A stretch of DNA of 64,000 bases from Duodenibacillus intestinigallinarum (GCA_019117105.1 DXAH01000050.1:1-64000), one strand, 5' to 3'; positions 31,011-40,633 are shown, counted from the first letter of the stretch. Notes: a model not told the origin generated them from the sequence alone. Numbers and translations: made by a program.

Positions 31011-32642
31011 ATGACTCAGAAAAATACTCCTTTTGCCATTACGCTCGATGTGGGCAGTTCTCTGGAAAACCGCACGGGCTCTTGGCGTACCGTTAAGCCG
31101 ACCTATGTCAACCGACTGCCGCCGTGCAACGCCAAGTGCCCTGCCGGCGAAAAGTGCCAGGCGTGGTTGTATGCGGCCGAGTCGGGCAACTACGAAGAAG
31201 CCTGGAAGCGCATCACGGCCGACAATCCGTTCCCGGCCTGCATGGGCCGCGTGTGCTATCACACCTGTGAAACGGCCTGCAACCGCGGCGGACTCGACGA
31301 ATCCGTGGGTATCAATTCGGTGGAGCGATTCCTGGGCGACAATGCGCTTGCCAAGGGTTGGGATCTGCCCAAGCCTCAGCAGGAAACCGGCAAGCGCGTG
31401 CTCGTGGTGGGCGCCGGTCCCGCCGGCTTGAGCGCCGCATACCATCTGCGGCAGGCCGGACACACCGTGCATGTTGTCGAAGGTGCACAGGCCGGCGGCG
31501 GCATGATGCGCTACGGCATTCCGAAGTATCGTTTGCCCCGCGAAGTGCTTGACGCGGAAATCGAGCGCATTGTGCGTACGGGCGTGACGATCGAATACGG
31601 TCGTGAAGTGACCGATCTCGCGCAGGAAATGAAGGACGGAAAGTACGACGCCGTATTCCTGGGCGTGGGCGCACATTTGGCCCGCCGCACCTATATCCCC
31701 GCTGGCGACGCCTCGCGCGTTCTGGACGCCGTGAGCGTTCTTAAGGATGTTGCCGAGGATGAAAAGCCGATGCTCGGCCGCCGCGTGGCCATTTACGGCG
31801 GCGGCAACACCGCCATTGACGTGGCCCGCACCGTGCGCCGCATGGGAGCAGAACCTCTTGTGGTGTATCGCCGCACGCGCGATCGCGCGCCGGCGCATCA
31901 GACCGAAATTCAGGAGGCCATTGAGGAAGGCGTCAACATGAAGTGGCTTTCTACCATTCGTGAGGCGCAGGGCGGCGAAATCAAGATCGAGAAGATGGAG
32001 CTTGACGAGAACGGCAAGCCGCGCGGCACGGGCGTCTACGAAAACATCGCCGTCGATACGGTGGTGCTTGCGCTCGGTCAGCAGACCAATCTCGGTTTTC
32101 TTGCCAACTTCCCCGGTCTGCAGGCTCAGGACGACGAACTCGTGGTCGACGAAGCCATGATGACGTCGGTGCCCGGCATCTTTGCGGGCGGCGACATGGT
32201 CAAGGGCGACAAGAACGTGACGGTGGCCATCGGCCACGGCAAGAAGGCCGCACGCGCCATTTCCGCCTACCTCAAGGGCGAGAAGTACGTCGAACCCCCG
32301 AAAGCGCCTCTGGCAAGCTTCGATCGACTGCATACCTGGTACTACGCAGACGCTCCGAAGACGGTGCGTCCGATGCTTGACCTCGCACGTCGTACGACGA
32401 CCTTTGACGAAGTGCAGCACGGACTGACCGAAGAAAACGCTCTTTTTGAAGCGCGTCGCTGCATGAGCTGCGGCAATTGCTTCGAATGCGACAACTGCTA
32501 CGGCGTGTGTCCCGACAACGCGGTCATCAAGCTCGGACCCGGCAAGAAGTTCAAGTTCAACTACGACTACTGCAAGGGCTGTGGCATCTGTGCCAACGAA
32601 TGCCCGTGCGGTGCCATCGACATGGTGAGCGAAGACATCTGA
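31011..32642 (+). CDS. GltD-like FAD/NAD(P) oxidoreductase fused to a ferredoxin domain
   Basis: The 543-residue protein joins three parts. The N-terminal Fe-S domain has two cysteine groups (CNAKCPAGEKC, CMGRVCYHTCETAC). A glutamate synthase beta-like flavoprotein follows with FAD motif GAGPAGLSAAYHL (about 132-144) and nucleotide motif YGGGNTAIDVARTVRRMGA. A C-terminal double [4Fe-4S] ferredoxin ends it, with CMSCGNCFECDNC and CKGCGICANECPCG. It probably carries electrons from the oxidoreductase to NAD(P)+, or back. This resembles the PadF plus PadH subunits of NAD-linked phenylglyoxylate dehydrogenase, here in one chain. Confidence 0.88.
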   Translation: MTQKNTPFAITLDVGSSLENRTGSWRTVKPTYVNRLPPCNAKCPAGEKCQAWLYAAESGNYEEAWKRITADNPFPACMGRVCYHTCETACNRGGLDESVGINSVERFLGDNALAKGWDLPKPQQETGKRVLVVGAGPAGLSAAYHLRQAGHTVHVVEGAQAGGGMMRYGIPKYRLPREVLDAEIERIVRTGVTIEYGREVTDLAQEMKDGKYDAVFLGVGAHLARRTYIPAGDASRVLDAVSVLKDVAEDEKPMLGRRVAIYGGGNTAIDVARTVRRMGAEPLVVYRRTRDRAPAHQTEIQEAIEEGVNMKWLSTIREAQGGEIKIEKMELDENGKPRGTGVYENIAVDTVVLALGQQTNLGFLANFPGLQAQDDELVVDEAMMTSVPGIFAGGDMVKGDKNVTVAIGHGKKAARAISAYLKGEKYVEPPKAPLASFDRLHTWYYADAPKTVRPMLDLARRTTTFDEVQHGLTEENALFEARRCMSCGNCFECDNCYGVCPDNAVIKLGPGKKFKFNYDYCKGCGICANECPCGAIDMVSEDI

Positions 32643-32670
32643 CGGTACCCGAAACCTGAAATCCGGCTTT

Positions 32671-32726
32671 GCGCGGGCGGACGATCGACTGCGGCCGCCT
32701 GTGCAGAGTGAGGGTTTCTTTTTTTT
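32671..32726 (+). terminator. Possible terminator of the oxidoreductase operon
   Basis: GCGCGGGCGG (32671-32680) pairs with CCGCCTGTGC (32695-32704) with two G-T pairs. A run of eight T residues lies at 32719-32726, but about 14 bases after the stem, which weakens the call. Confidence 0.4.
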
Positions 32727-32730
32727 GCTT

Positions 32731-32758
32731 TTGAGTTCAAATTACAATTAGAATTCAA
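32731..32758. promoter_or_regulatory. Palindromic operator with overlapping promoter before the efflux operon
   Basis: These 28 bases form a near-perfect palindrome (11 of 14 positions symmetrical), with TTGAGTTC and GAATTCAA as outer arms. A promoter TTGCTT (32725-32730), spacing 18, TAGAAT (32749-32754) overlaps it. Bound repressor would block RNA polymerase. The TetR gene at the end of the operon is the obvious candidate binder. Confidence 0.65.
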
Positions 32759-32786
32759 ACAGATAAATTCGAAAAGGATTACAGAT

Positions 32787-33764
32787 ATGGCGTCCAAAAA
32801 AATCGTGGCGGCGGTCTTGGCGTTGTGCGTGGCGGCTGGTTTGGGCTACGTCTATGTTTCCGATCGCCAAGCGGCTGGCGATGCGCTGAAAATCTATGGC
32901 AGCGTCGACATGCGCACGGTGGATTTGGCGTTTGAGGAATCTGGACGCATCGGGCAGGTGTCGGTTGAAGAGGGAGATACAGTCAAGGCGGGCGATGTGC
33001 TTGCCAAGCTTGACGACGAGCGTTACGCCATTGCGCTTGAAAACGCCCGCGCCACGCTGCAGGTGCGTCAGAAAGAACTCGATTTGCTGCTTGCGGGCTC
33101 CCGCGTTGAAGAAATCGATGCGGCTCGGGCGACTTACAAGGCCAATGCCGCTTCGGCCGATTTGGCGCAGCGCATCTGCGAGCGCGAACAAAAGCTTGGC
33201 CAGGCGACGACCGAACAGATGGTCGATCAGGCCTGCTCGCAGGCGCGCGTGTCTCGGGCCCAGGCGTTGGCCGCCAAAAAGAATCTCGATTTATTGCTTG
33301 CGGGCACGCGTATTGAACAGATTGATGTGGCGCGAGCCAATGTGGCGTTGGCTAGGACCGGACTTGACGATGCCGCCCGCGCGTTGCGCAACTGTGAACT
33401 TAAGGCTCCTTCCGACGGCGTCGTGCGTAGTCGTCTGAAGGAAAAGGGAGACATGGTCTCTGCGTCCGCTCCGGTCTACGAAATCGCGCTGATGGACCCC
33501 ATGTGGGTGCGCGCCTGGATTGATGAGATCAACCTCGGAAAGATCTCCGTGGGGCAGAAAGTGAAGGTTTATTCCGACAGCTACCCGCGGGAACCGTTTG
33601 ACGGCACAGTGGGCTTTATCTCGACCGTTGCGGAATTCACGCCCAAGACGGTGCAGACCGAAGCGCTGAGAACTGCGTTGGTCTACGAAGTTCGTGTGAC
33701 CGTTCAGGATCCCGACCACCGACTGCGGCTGGGAATGCCAGTCACGGTTCAGTTGAGCGAGTGA
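32787..33764 (+). CDS. HlyD-family periplasmic adaptor (YbhG-like)
   Basis: The 325-residue protein has one N-terminal membrane anchor (VAAVLALCVAAGLGYVYV), a lipoyl-like half-domain (DLAFEESGRIGQVSVEEGD) and a helical hairpin. The hairpin has two near-identical LDLLLAGSRVEEID / LDLLLAGTRIEQID repeats. A second half-domain and beta-barrel follow. It would link the ABC transporter encoded by the next three genes to an outer membrane channel. No TolC gene is in the window. Confidence 0.88.
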   Translation: MASKKIVAAVLALCVAAGLGYVYVSDRQAAGDALKIYGSVDMRTVDLAFEESGRIGQVSVEEGDTVKAGDVLAKLDDERYAIALENARATLQVRQKELDLLLAGSRVEEIDAARATYKANAASADLAQRICEREQKLGQATTEQMVDQACSQARVSRAQALAAKKNLDLLLAGTRIEQIDVARANVALARTGLDDAARALRNCELKAPSDGVVRSRLKEKGDMVSASAPVYEIALMDPMWVRAWIDEINLGKISVGQKVKVYSDSYPREPFDGTVGFISTVAEFTPKTVQTEALRTALVYEVRVTVQDPDHRLRLGMPVTVQLSE

Positions 33765-33777
33765 CGGAAGCGACGCT

Positions 33778-35586
33778 ATGACGGACGCGGCGATTGGCTT
33801 GACTTCGGACAAAGGGCGGGACTGTTCACTTGCCTTTGAATCCGTGAGTCGCTCGGAGAAAGGAGCGGGTGAAATTCTAAGCGGCATCACGGCGCGCTTT
33901 GCCTCGTCGCGCCTGGTGGCGCTCGTAGGGGCTGACGGCGCGGGCAAGACGACGCTGATGCGCATTGCGGCGGGCATTCTGCAACCAACGGCCGGACGCG
34001 TGACGGTGTTCGGCGAGCGGCTCTATGGCAAAAATCTTGCACGACTGCAAAAGCAGTGCGGCTATATGCCGCAGAAGTTCGGGCTCTATGAAGACTTGAG
34101 CGTTGCGGAAAACTTCAAACTCTATGCCGATTTGTTCGGACTTTCCGAAAACGACCGAAAGGAGCGCACCCGAGAGCTTCTTGAGATGACGGCGCTTACC
34201 GCGTTTACCGAGCGGCCGGCAGGAAAGCTTTCGGGCGGCATGAAGCAGAAGCTGGGTTTGGCCTGTGCGCTCTTAAACCGTCCCCGTATCTTGCTTTTGG
34301 ACGAGCCGACGGTTGGTGTCGACCCTCTTTCGCGCCGCGATTTGTGGCGCATCCTGCGCGAAAATGCGGCCGCGCGTGACATGCTTATCGTGGTGGCGAC
34401 CACATACATGGACGAAGCGGCGCTTTGCGACGACGTGATCGTTCTTGAAGAAGGACACATGCGCGTGGCCGGTACGCCCGAGTCGATTGCCCGACACGCC
34501 AAGGGTTGCACTTTTTTTGCCGAGCAGGAAAAAAGCGGTTTGCCGGTGCGCCTGCTGCAGGATCGTCTCATTGCCGATACGGAGCATCTGCTGGACGCGG
34601 TGCCGGAGGCGGCCGGCGTCCGACTTCTGACAAACGGAGCAAGCGACACGCAGCAGCTGCAGGCTCTTTATCCCGGTGTGCGTTTCACCGAGCGTCCGAG
34701 CACGCTTGAAGACGGTTATCTGGTGCTGCGAAAGGGATTTTTGGGCGACTGGCGTCTTGAAGCTGAAGAAAGCTTGTCGCTTTTTGAGTCGTCGGGTGCT
34801 TCTGTTGACGAAAAGGTTCTTGAGGGCGATCCTGGCAGCGTGATTCACGCCAAGGGGCTGGTACGGCGTTTCGGCACCTTTGTAGCGGTTGACAAGACCG
34901 ATTTTGATGTAGCGCGAGGCGAGATTTTCGGGTTACTCGGGCCCAACGGCGCGGGTAAGACGACGACCTTCAAGATGCTGTGCGGATTGTTGGAAGTCTC
35001 AGAAGGTGAACTGTGCGTCGCGGGCGTTGATGTGCGCCACGCCCGGGAAAAGGCTCGTGAGCTTCTGGGCTACATGTCGCAAAAGTTTTCGCTTTACCCA
35101 GGGTTGTCCGTTTTGGAAAACCTGACTTTTTTTGCCGGTGCCTATGGGCTTACGGGTTCTCGTGGCAAAAAGCGCATAGCTCAGGTGATGCAGGCTTTCG
35201 GTCTCGAGCCGTTTGCCGATCGGCCTGCCGGTACGTTACCGGGCGGCTACAAGCAGCGCCTGTCGATGGCCACGGCGCTTTTGCACCGGCCGCAGATTCT
35301 CTTTTTGGATGAGCCCACGAGCGGAGCCGACATCCCGACTCGACGTCGTTTCTGGCGCTGGGTGACGGCGCTTGCGCGCAGCGGCACCACGGTGGTGGTG
35401 ACGACGCACTTTATGGAAGAGGCGCTCTACTGTGACCGCATCCTGATTCAGGATGCAGGCAAAAGTCTGATTCTGGGTACGCCCGAGGCGGTGCGTGCAG
35501 GCTGTGCGACGATGAACGAAGCATTTATCCGCGTGGTGACGCAGGCGCGCCGTGAAGAGGCTGATCGTCGAAAGGAGGCTGCATGA
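33778..35586 (+). CDS. ABC transporter, two fused ATPase domains (YbhF-like)
   Basis: The 602-residue protein holds two nucleotide-binding domains. The first has GADGAGKTTL (51-60), LSGGMKQKLG and ILLLDEPTVGVDP. The second has GPNGAGKTTT (near 386), LPGGYKQRLS and ILFLDEPTSGAD. The serine-to-proline change in the second signature is a departure from the usual LSGGQ. Such tandem ATPases drive ABC-2 exporters for drugs such as cefoperazone or chloramphenicol in E. coli. The stop overlaps the next start by four bases. Confidence 0.9.
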   Translation: MTDAAIGLTSDKGRDCSLAFESVSRSEKGAGEILSGITARFASSRLVALVGADGAGKTTLMRIAAGILQPTAGRVTVFGERLYGKNLARLQKQCGYMPQKFGLYEDLSVAENFKLYADLFGLSENDRKERTRELLEMTALTAFTERPAGKLSGGMKQKLGLACALLNRPRILLLDEPTVGVDPLSRRDLWRILRENAAARDMLIVVATTYMDEAALCDDVIVLEEGHMRVAGTPESIARHAKGCTFFAEQEKSGLPVRLLQDRLIADTEHLLDAVPEAAGVRLLTNGASDTQQLQALYPGVRFTERPSTLEDGYLVLRKGFLGDWRLEAEESLSLFESSGASVDEKVLEGDPGSVIHAKGLVRRFGTFVAVDKTDFDVARGEIFGLLGPNGAGKTTTFKMLCGLLEVSEGELCVAGVDVRHAREKARELLGYMSQKFSLYPGLSVLENLTFFAGAYGLTGSRGKKRIAQVMQAFGLEPFADRPAGTLPGGYKQRLSMATALLHRPQILFLDEPTSGADIPTRRRFWRWVTALARSGTTVVVTTHFMEEALYCDRILIQDAGKSLILGTPEAVRAGCATMNEAFIRVVTQARREEADRRKEAA

Positions 35587-36680
35587 ACGCCTTCTCCTTG
35601 TGGCTGACGCACGCCGCCGCGCTCACGCTCAAAGAAACGCGCCAGATTCTGCGCGACAAGAGCGCCATTTTGCTCGGCGTTTTCATGCCCCTGATGCTGA
35701 TCATTCTGTTTGGCTACGGCCTTTCATTCGATGTGCGCAATATTCGGCTGGGAGTGGTCGATATGGCGCGCACCGAGCAAACCGAGCGCATCACGGCAAG
35801 CCTTGTTTCCAACGAGTCGTTTAAGACAACTGTCTACGCTGCCCGCGGCGAGGCGCTCAAGGCGTTAGAAAACTTCGAAATCGAGGCACTGGCGGTCTTT
35901 GAAAAGCAAAACACCTCGACCGTTTCGCGTCAGATCGTGGTTGACGGCATCGATGCGCCGCGCGCCACCATGATCGTTAATGCTGTGTCAGGCGCCGCCG
36001 GCATTGCGATGGCGGGGGAATCCGACGGTGCTGGCATCATCGTGGTGCCACGCATTTGGTTTAACGAATCGGTCATCAGTACGTGGTACCTGGTGCCGGG
36101 TCTTTTCGTGATCGTGCTTACGCTCACGGGCTGCATGATGACGAGTCTGGTATTGGCGCGCGAGTGGGAGCGCGGCACGATGGAGGCGATGATTGCAACG
36201 CCTGCTTCGCCCTCGGCCATCCTGGTGAGCAAGACTTTTCCGTACTTTTGCCTGGGCATGCTCGGCTGGGCGCTGTGCATGTCGGCGGCCTATTTCCTTT
36301 ACGAAGTGCCGGTGCGCGGCAGCTTCTGGATCATTTTGGGTTCTTCGGCTTTGTACCTGTTGATGGGGCTGGGACTGGGACTGATGATTTCCGGCGTGAC
36401 TCGTTCGCAGTTTCTGGCTTCTCAGGTCACGGTTTTGGTGAGCTTTTTGCCTGCCGTGATTCTGTCGGGTTTTATCTTTGATCTGCGTTCGGCGCCGGCC
36501 TGGGCCGACGTGATGGCGCATTGCCTGCCGCCTGCGTACTACCTTGAGGTGCTCAAGGTGGGATTCCTCACCGGCGGCATGGAAGATCTGGTGCTCAAGA
36601 ACATGGTGATTCTGTCGCTTTTTGCGGCGGTGGCTTTTGCTGCTTCTTACCGTCTGTGTCAGAAGAGGTTGCGAAAATGA
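35583..36680 (+). CDS. ABC-2 type permease (YbhS-like)
   Basis: The 365-residue membrane protein has an N-terminal helix (AILLGVFMPLMLIILFGYGL), a periplasmic domain of about 130 residues, and then five C-terminal helices with REWERGTMEAMIATPASPSA, the ABC-2 hallmark. It forms a heterodimeric channel with the next gene's product. Start and stop overlap their neighbours by four bases, so translation is coupled. Confidence 0.9.
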   Translation: MNAFSLWLTHAAALTLKETRQILRDKSAILLGVFMPLMLIILFGYGLSFDVRNIRLGVVDMARTEQTERITASLVSNESFKTTVYAARGEALKALENFEIEALAVFEKQNTSTVSRQIVVDGIDAPRATMIVNAVSGAAGIAMAGESDGAGIIVVPRIWFNESVISTWYLVPGLFVIVLTLTGCMMTSLVLAREWERGTMEAMIATPASPSAILVSKTFPYFCLGMLGWALCMSAAYFLYEVPVRGSFWIILGSSALYLLMGLGLGLMISGVTRSQFLASQVTVLVSFLPAVILSGFIFDLRSAPAWADVMAHCLPPAYYLEVLKVGFLTGGMEDLVLKNMVILSLFAAVAFAASYRLCQKRLRK

Positions 36681-37786
36681 CGAACCCATTGCGCGTGATG
36701 CTTGACCGCAGCGCCCGTTTTCGCGCGTTGCTGCACAAGGAGATGCTGACGACGCTGAAGGATCGCACGAGCCGCATGATTCTCGTGGGGCCTTTGATCC
36801 TTTACGTCATTTTGTTTGGCTACGTCGCCACATTCAATCTCGACTATGCTCCGTATGCGCTGCTTGATATGTCCAAAACCCGACAGAGCGCCGAGCTGAT
36901 CCGCGCCGTCGATCAGAGCGCGGTCTTTGATCGGGTGATGACACTGCAAAACACGGCCCAGATTGCGCCGGCGATTGATTCGGGCAAAGCGCTGGTGGTG
37001 ATGGTGATCGGGCAGGACTATGCCGAGAATCTGGTCGAAGGCAAACCGGCGCAGGTGCAGGTGATCATCGACGGGCGCAACTCTACGACGGCACAGCTGG
37101 CTGCTGGGTACCTTTCGATCATTGCGGGCAACGTATCGGGTGCCGGGACTGTTTTTGAGAGCATTCGGTACCTCTATAACCCGAACAATCTCACGCAATG
37201 GTTCATATTGCCAGCCCTCATCATGATGTTGTCGATGCTGCAGATCATGGTCCTTTCGGCATTGTCCGTCGCCCGCGAGCGTGAAATGGGAACCTTCGAG
37301 CAACTTTTGGTGACACCCTTTACGACCGGGGAACTGCTCGCCTCCAAAGCGGTGGTGCCGATTTTGATCGGTATTTTCCAGGGGACGTTGATTTTCCTGA
37401 TTTCGGTCTTCTGGTTTGAGGTGCCACTTATGGGCAGTATCCTCAAGATCTATGCCGTGATGGCGGTGTTTGTGCTTGCCGTCGTGGGCCTGGGGTTGGC
37501 GATTTCAGCTTACAGCAAGACGATGCAGCAGGGGCTTTTGATCGCTTTTGTGACGCTGGTGCCGATGGTGCTTTTGTCCGGGCTTTTTACGCCGGTGGAC
37601 AATATGCCTGCTTGGGTACAGGCGATCACGTGGGCCGATCCGCTGCGCTTTGCCCTTTTGAGCGTGCGGCGCATCTATCTGGCTGACGCAAGTTGGCTGC
37701 ATATTGCACAAACCATGATTCCGACGGCTGCTGTAGCGGCTGTCACTCTTCCCTTTGCATACCACTACTTCAAAAAGCGACTATGA
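36677..37786 (+). CDS. ABC-2 type permease (YbhR-like)
   Basis: The 369-residue protein repeats the same topology, with MILVGPLILYVILFGYVATF at the start and AREREMGTFEQLLVTPFTTG as the ABC-2 signature. The ATG at 36677 overlaps the previous stop. An in-frame codon seven residues earlier is less likely. It ends in a four-base overlap with the TetR gene. Confidence 0.9.
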   Translation: MTNPLRVMLDRSARFRALLHKEMLTTLKDRTSRMILVGPLILYVILFGYVATFNLDYAPYALLDMSKTRQSAELIRAVDQSAVFDRVMTLQNTAQIAPAIDSGKALVVMVIGQDYAENLVEGKPAQVQVIIDGRNSTTAQLAAGYLSIIAGNVSGAGTVFESIRYLYNPNNLTQWFILPALIMMLSMLQIMVLSALSVAREREMGTFEQLLVTPFTTGELLASKAVVPILIGIFQGTLIFLISVFWFEVPLMGSILKIYAVMAVFVLAVVGLGLAISAYSKTMQQGLLIAFVTLVPMVLLSGLFTPVDNMPAWVQAITWADPLRFALLSVRRIYLADASWLHIAQTMIPTAAVAAVTLPFAYHYFKKRL

Positions 37787-38454
37787 GAAAAGAAACAGCA
37801 AAAGCACGAATTGACGGGCAGGCGACGCGACAGGCGCTCATTGATGCCGCAGGCATTTTGGCTGCGCGCTACGGATGGGCGTCGGTACACGCCAAGGACG
37901 TGTGCGAGCTTGCAGGAGTGAGCGCGGCAAGCGTGAACTACTGGTTTGGCAGCCGCGACGAGCTCTACCGTGAGGTGGTGCGGCAGATTCCCGACGGAAT
38001 CGTTGACAGCAAGCTCGAGGCGTATTTTCGCAGCGATGCCGATCCGCTTGATAAGGTCCGCAAGGTGCTCGAGACGGTGGTGATGGCTCCGCGCGGCCGC
38101 AGTCAGTGGCATCTGGCTCTGTGGGCACGTGAAGTCTTTACCGGTCCGTCGGAGGAATTCATCAGCGTGGTTCGCTCGCGCGGTACCCGTCGTGTGATGT
38201 CCATACGACAGGTGATTGCAAGCTACCTCGGCATTCCTGAAGAAGGCTCGAGAATCGAGATCATTGTGATGGCGCTCACCTCGCCCTGCCTGCTGATGAC
38301 GGCTTCATCGCCCGATGTTGTGCGCGAGATCTATCCGAGTCTGATCAGCACGAAGGGCAAGCAGAATGCGGTGGATCAGCTGCTGCAGATGATCGTTGCT
38401 CTTAAAAAGCAGATGTCTGAGCAGGATCAGACCGAAGAAAAGCCGCAAGTCTGA
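37783..38454 (+). CDS. TetR-family regulator (CecR-like)
   Basis: The 223-residue protein has the TetR helix-turn-helix, ARYGWASVHAKDVCELAGVS and SAASVNYWFGSRDELYREVV (about 38-80). An effector domain with the CecR-type C-terminal fold follows. It ends the efflux operon, its ATG overlapping the permease stop, so it would act as an autogenous repressor through the palindrome at 32731. In E. coli the equivalent gene precedes ybhG. Here it is last. Confidence 0.88.
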   Translation: MRKETAKARIDGQATRQALIDAAGILAARYGWASVHAKDVCELAGVSAASVNYWFGSRDELYREVVRQIPDGIVDSKLEAYFRSDADPLDKVRKVLETVVMAPRGRSQWHLALWAREVFTGPSEEFISVVRSRGTRRVMSIRQVIASYLGIPEEGSRIEIIVMALTSPCLLMTASSPDVVREIYPSLISTKGKQNAVDQLLQMIVALKKQMSEQDQTEEKPQV

Positions 38455-38460
38455 TCTTGA

Positions 38461-39699
38461 TCAGTCTTCGAGGAAGTCTTCGGTTTCGCGGCGCTCTTCA
38501 GCCAAAAGTTTGCGGCTTGCAGCGGCAAAGACCGCAAGCGCGCAAAGGCACAGCGCCGCCGCACCGAAGAAGGGAAGGCCCGCGAGCGGATCGTCGGCGT
38601 GGTGGCCTGCTACCATCAGCATAGGCGTGGTAAAAGCCGGGGCGATGGCCCCCATGAGCGAGTGCACGGAACTTACCGTTCCCATCGTGGCCCCCTGCAC
38701 GCTCATGGGCATGCGACGGCTCACGGTGCCTGATAAAAGCGGTGTCACGGAAGCCGAGAGCGCATAGAGGCAGAAGCACAGGCTCGCAATCAAGCCGGTG
38801 GGGCTCAGTGCAACCCCGATCAAGAGTCCTACACCCAAACCAAGGCTCGTGAGAGTGAGTTTGACGGGTGAAATGTAGAGCAACAGTCGCTGCAGACAGT
38901 AGCCTTGCACGACGGCGATGCCCAGACTCAAGCCGAAGATAGTGAGGCCGATTTCTCTGGGCGTAAAGCCGTATCGAAACTCGGTGTATAGCGCCCAGGA
39001 ATACTGCATCAGACTGTTGGCCAGACTAAAGAGCGCGAGCGTGAGAACAAAGACGCGAATTTGAGGCAGCTTGAGCAGATGCGCAAGACTGCCGAAGGCG
39101 TTGTTCTTGCGCAGGCTGATGGGCTCGGTGCTGCGTTGCGCCAACGACTCAGGCAGCACAAGCAGGCCGTAGCCGAAATTGAGAAGCGTGACAACGCTTG
39201 CGACGATAAAGGGTATCTGCGGGTCGTTGCCGCCAAGAAGACCGCCCAACGCAGGGCCGACCAGAAAGCCCGCGCCGAACACGGCGCCGATCCGGCCGAA
39301 GGCGGCCGCGCGTTCATAACCCGTGGTGACGTCGGCAATATAAGCCTGAGCAACGGAAATATTGGCCGAAAGGAGTCCGCCTAAAATGCGGCTTGCGAGA
39401 ATAGCTGTGAGGGAAGTGCTGACGGCGGGCACCGCGAACATGATGCCTAGGCCGCAGATGCCGCTTAACAAAACCGGACGACGGCCGATGCGATCCGACA
39501 GGGCTCCCAGAAAGGGGGAGGCAAGAAACTGCATGACGCCGTAGCTCAGCATGATCGTGCCGTACCACCACATCTGCTCGTCGCGCGTGTCGGTGAGTAC
39601 GCCGATCAGGCGGGGCAATACAGGAATGATGAGGCCGATGCCCACAGCATCCAGAAAGATGCAGGCATAGATGAACCTCAGTCGGGACGGCAGTTTCAT
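38461..39699 (-). CDS. MFS transporter, TetA/drug-efflux type
   Basis: The 412-residue protein has twelve predicted membrane segments. It has MFS motif A in GALSDRIGRRPVLLSG (near residue 65-80) and motif C-like GAGFLVGPALGGLLGG, placing it with DHA1 drug:H+ antiporters such as TetA. It ends six bases from the convergent TetR gene stop. The start at 39699 is taken from the family alignment. The open frame extends 72 codons further but without family character. The substrate is not known. Confidence 0.88.
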   Translation of the reverse strand: MKLPSRLRFIYACIFLDAVGIGLIIPVLPRLIGVLTDTRDEQMWWYGTIMLSYGVMQFLASPFLGALSDRIGRRPVLLSGICGLGIMFAVPAVSTSLTAILASRILGGLLSANISVAQAYIADVTTGYERAAAFGRIGAVFGAGFLVGPALGGLLGGNDPQIPFIVASVVTLLNFGYGLLVLPESLAQRSTEPISLRKNNAFGSLAHLLKLPQIRVFVLTLALFSLANSLMQYSWALYTEFRYGFTPREIGLTIFGLSLGIAVVQGYCLQRLLLYISPVKLTLTSLGLGVGLLIGVALSPTGLIASLCFCLYALSASVTPLLSGTVSRRMPMSVQGATMGTVSSVHSLMGAIAPAFTTPMLMVAGHHADDPLAGLPFFGAAALCLCALAVFAAASRKLLAEERRETEDFLED

Positions 39700-39895
39700 G
39701 CAGAAAAAACGAAGCGGTACGGCACCGGCGGCGCTTGGTCGAAAACACACCGATATTAACGAAAAGCACCGCGGATAGTATGCAAACAACGCGGTATAGA
39801 AACAAAAACCGCAACGAAATGCAGAGCAATGCCTGAGCCGGACGCCGGATTTTCTCGTAGCATGTCTAAGAGCTTTCAAAAAGGGGAAAGAGACC

Positions 39896-40633
39896 GTGAT
39901 TCGAAGTGAAAACAATCAATCGGTGCTGCCGCAAATCACTCGGTATTGGGATCAGCGCGCGCAGGGCTACGCGCTTCAGGTCGATGACGAATTCAAGGAA
40001 TCGCTTCAGGACGTGTATCTGCCATGGTTTGAATCGGTTGTTCCCGAGGGGTCGGTGCTTGACGTTGGTTGCGGACCGGGTTTTTTCTCGGTGTTGCTCG
40101 CCAAGGCGGGGTTTGCCGTCACGGCTTTTGACGCAAGCGCCGAGATGCTCAAAAAGGCCCGAGAGCGAGCAAACGTTATGGGCGCGTACATTGATGCGGT
40201 GCTCGGCGACGCGCAGATTCTTCCCTTTGCCGATAACACGTTTGACTGTGTCTGCTCGCGCAATCTCGTCTGGAATCTCGAGATGCCTCAAACGGCATAC
40301 AGAGAGTGGCTGCGCGTGTTAAAACCTGGCGGCTTATTGCTTATCTTTGACGGCAATCACTACCGTTATCTTTTCGATGAACGTTACGCGCGGGTACACA
40401 AAGCCTGGGAAGAGCGAAGCGATCATCAGATGCTCGGAGTGGACGCCCGCGTGATCGACGATATTGCGGCAAGGCTTCCGCTGAGCTGCCGGATGCGTCC
40501 GGATTGGGATGTCAAAACGCTTTCCGAACTGGGGGCACAGACGCAGAGCACGGTCCTGAAGACACTTGCGGATCCGAAAACCGGCGAGATTTTGGTGACC
40601 GATTTTGTTGTGCGGGCAGTCAAAGCGGATTGA
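39896..40633 (+). CDS. SAM-dependent methyltransferase, class I
   Basis: The 245-residue protein has the Rossmann methyltransferase motif VLDVGCGPGFFSVLLA (about 54-69), motif II AVTAFDASAEMLKKA and GDAQILPFADNTFDCV. It belongs to the UbiE/Methyltransf_11 group. The substrate is not known. The start is GTG (39896) with AAAGGGGAAAG upstream. It diverges from the MFS gene across a 196-base region. Confidence 0.88.
   Translation: MIRSENNQSVLPQITRYWDQRAQGYALQVDDEFKESLQDVYLPWFESVVPEGSVLDVGCGPGFFSVLLAKAGFAVTAFDASAEMLKKARERANVMGAYIDAVLGDAQILPFADNTFDCVCSRNLVWNLEMPQTAYREWLRVLKPGGLLLIFDGNHYRYLFDERYARVHKAWEERSDHQMLGVDARVIDDIAARLPLSCRMRPDWDVKTLSELGAQTQSTVLKTLADPKTGEILVTDFVVRAVKAD

Noticed and set aside
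30957..32420. Long minus-strand open frame (487 codons) opposite the GltD-like gene
   Set aside because: It is antisense to a gene with clear Fe-S and nucleotide motifs and has no recognisable domain of its own.
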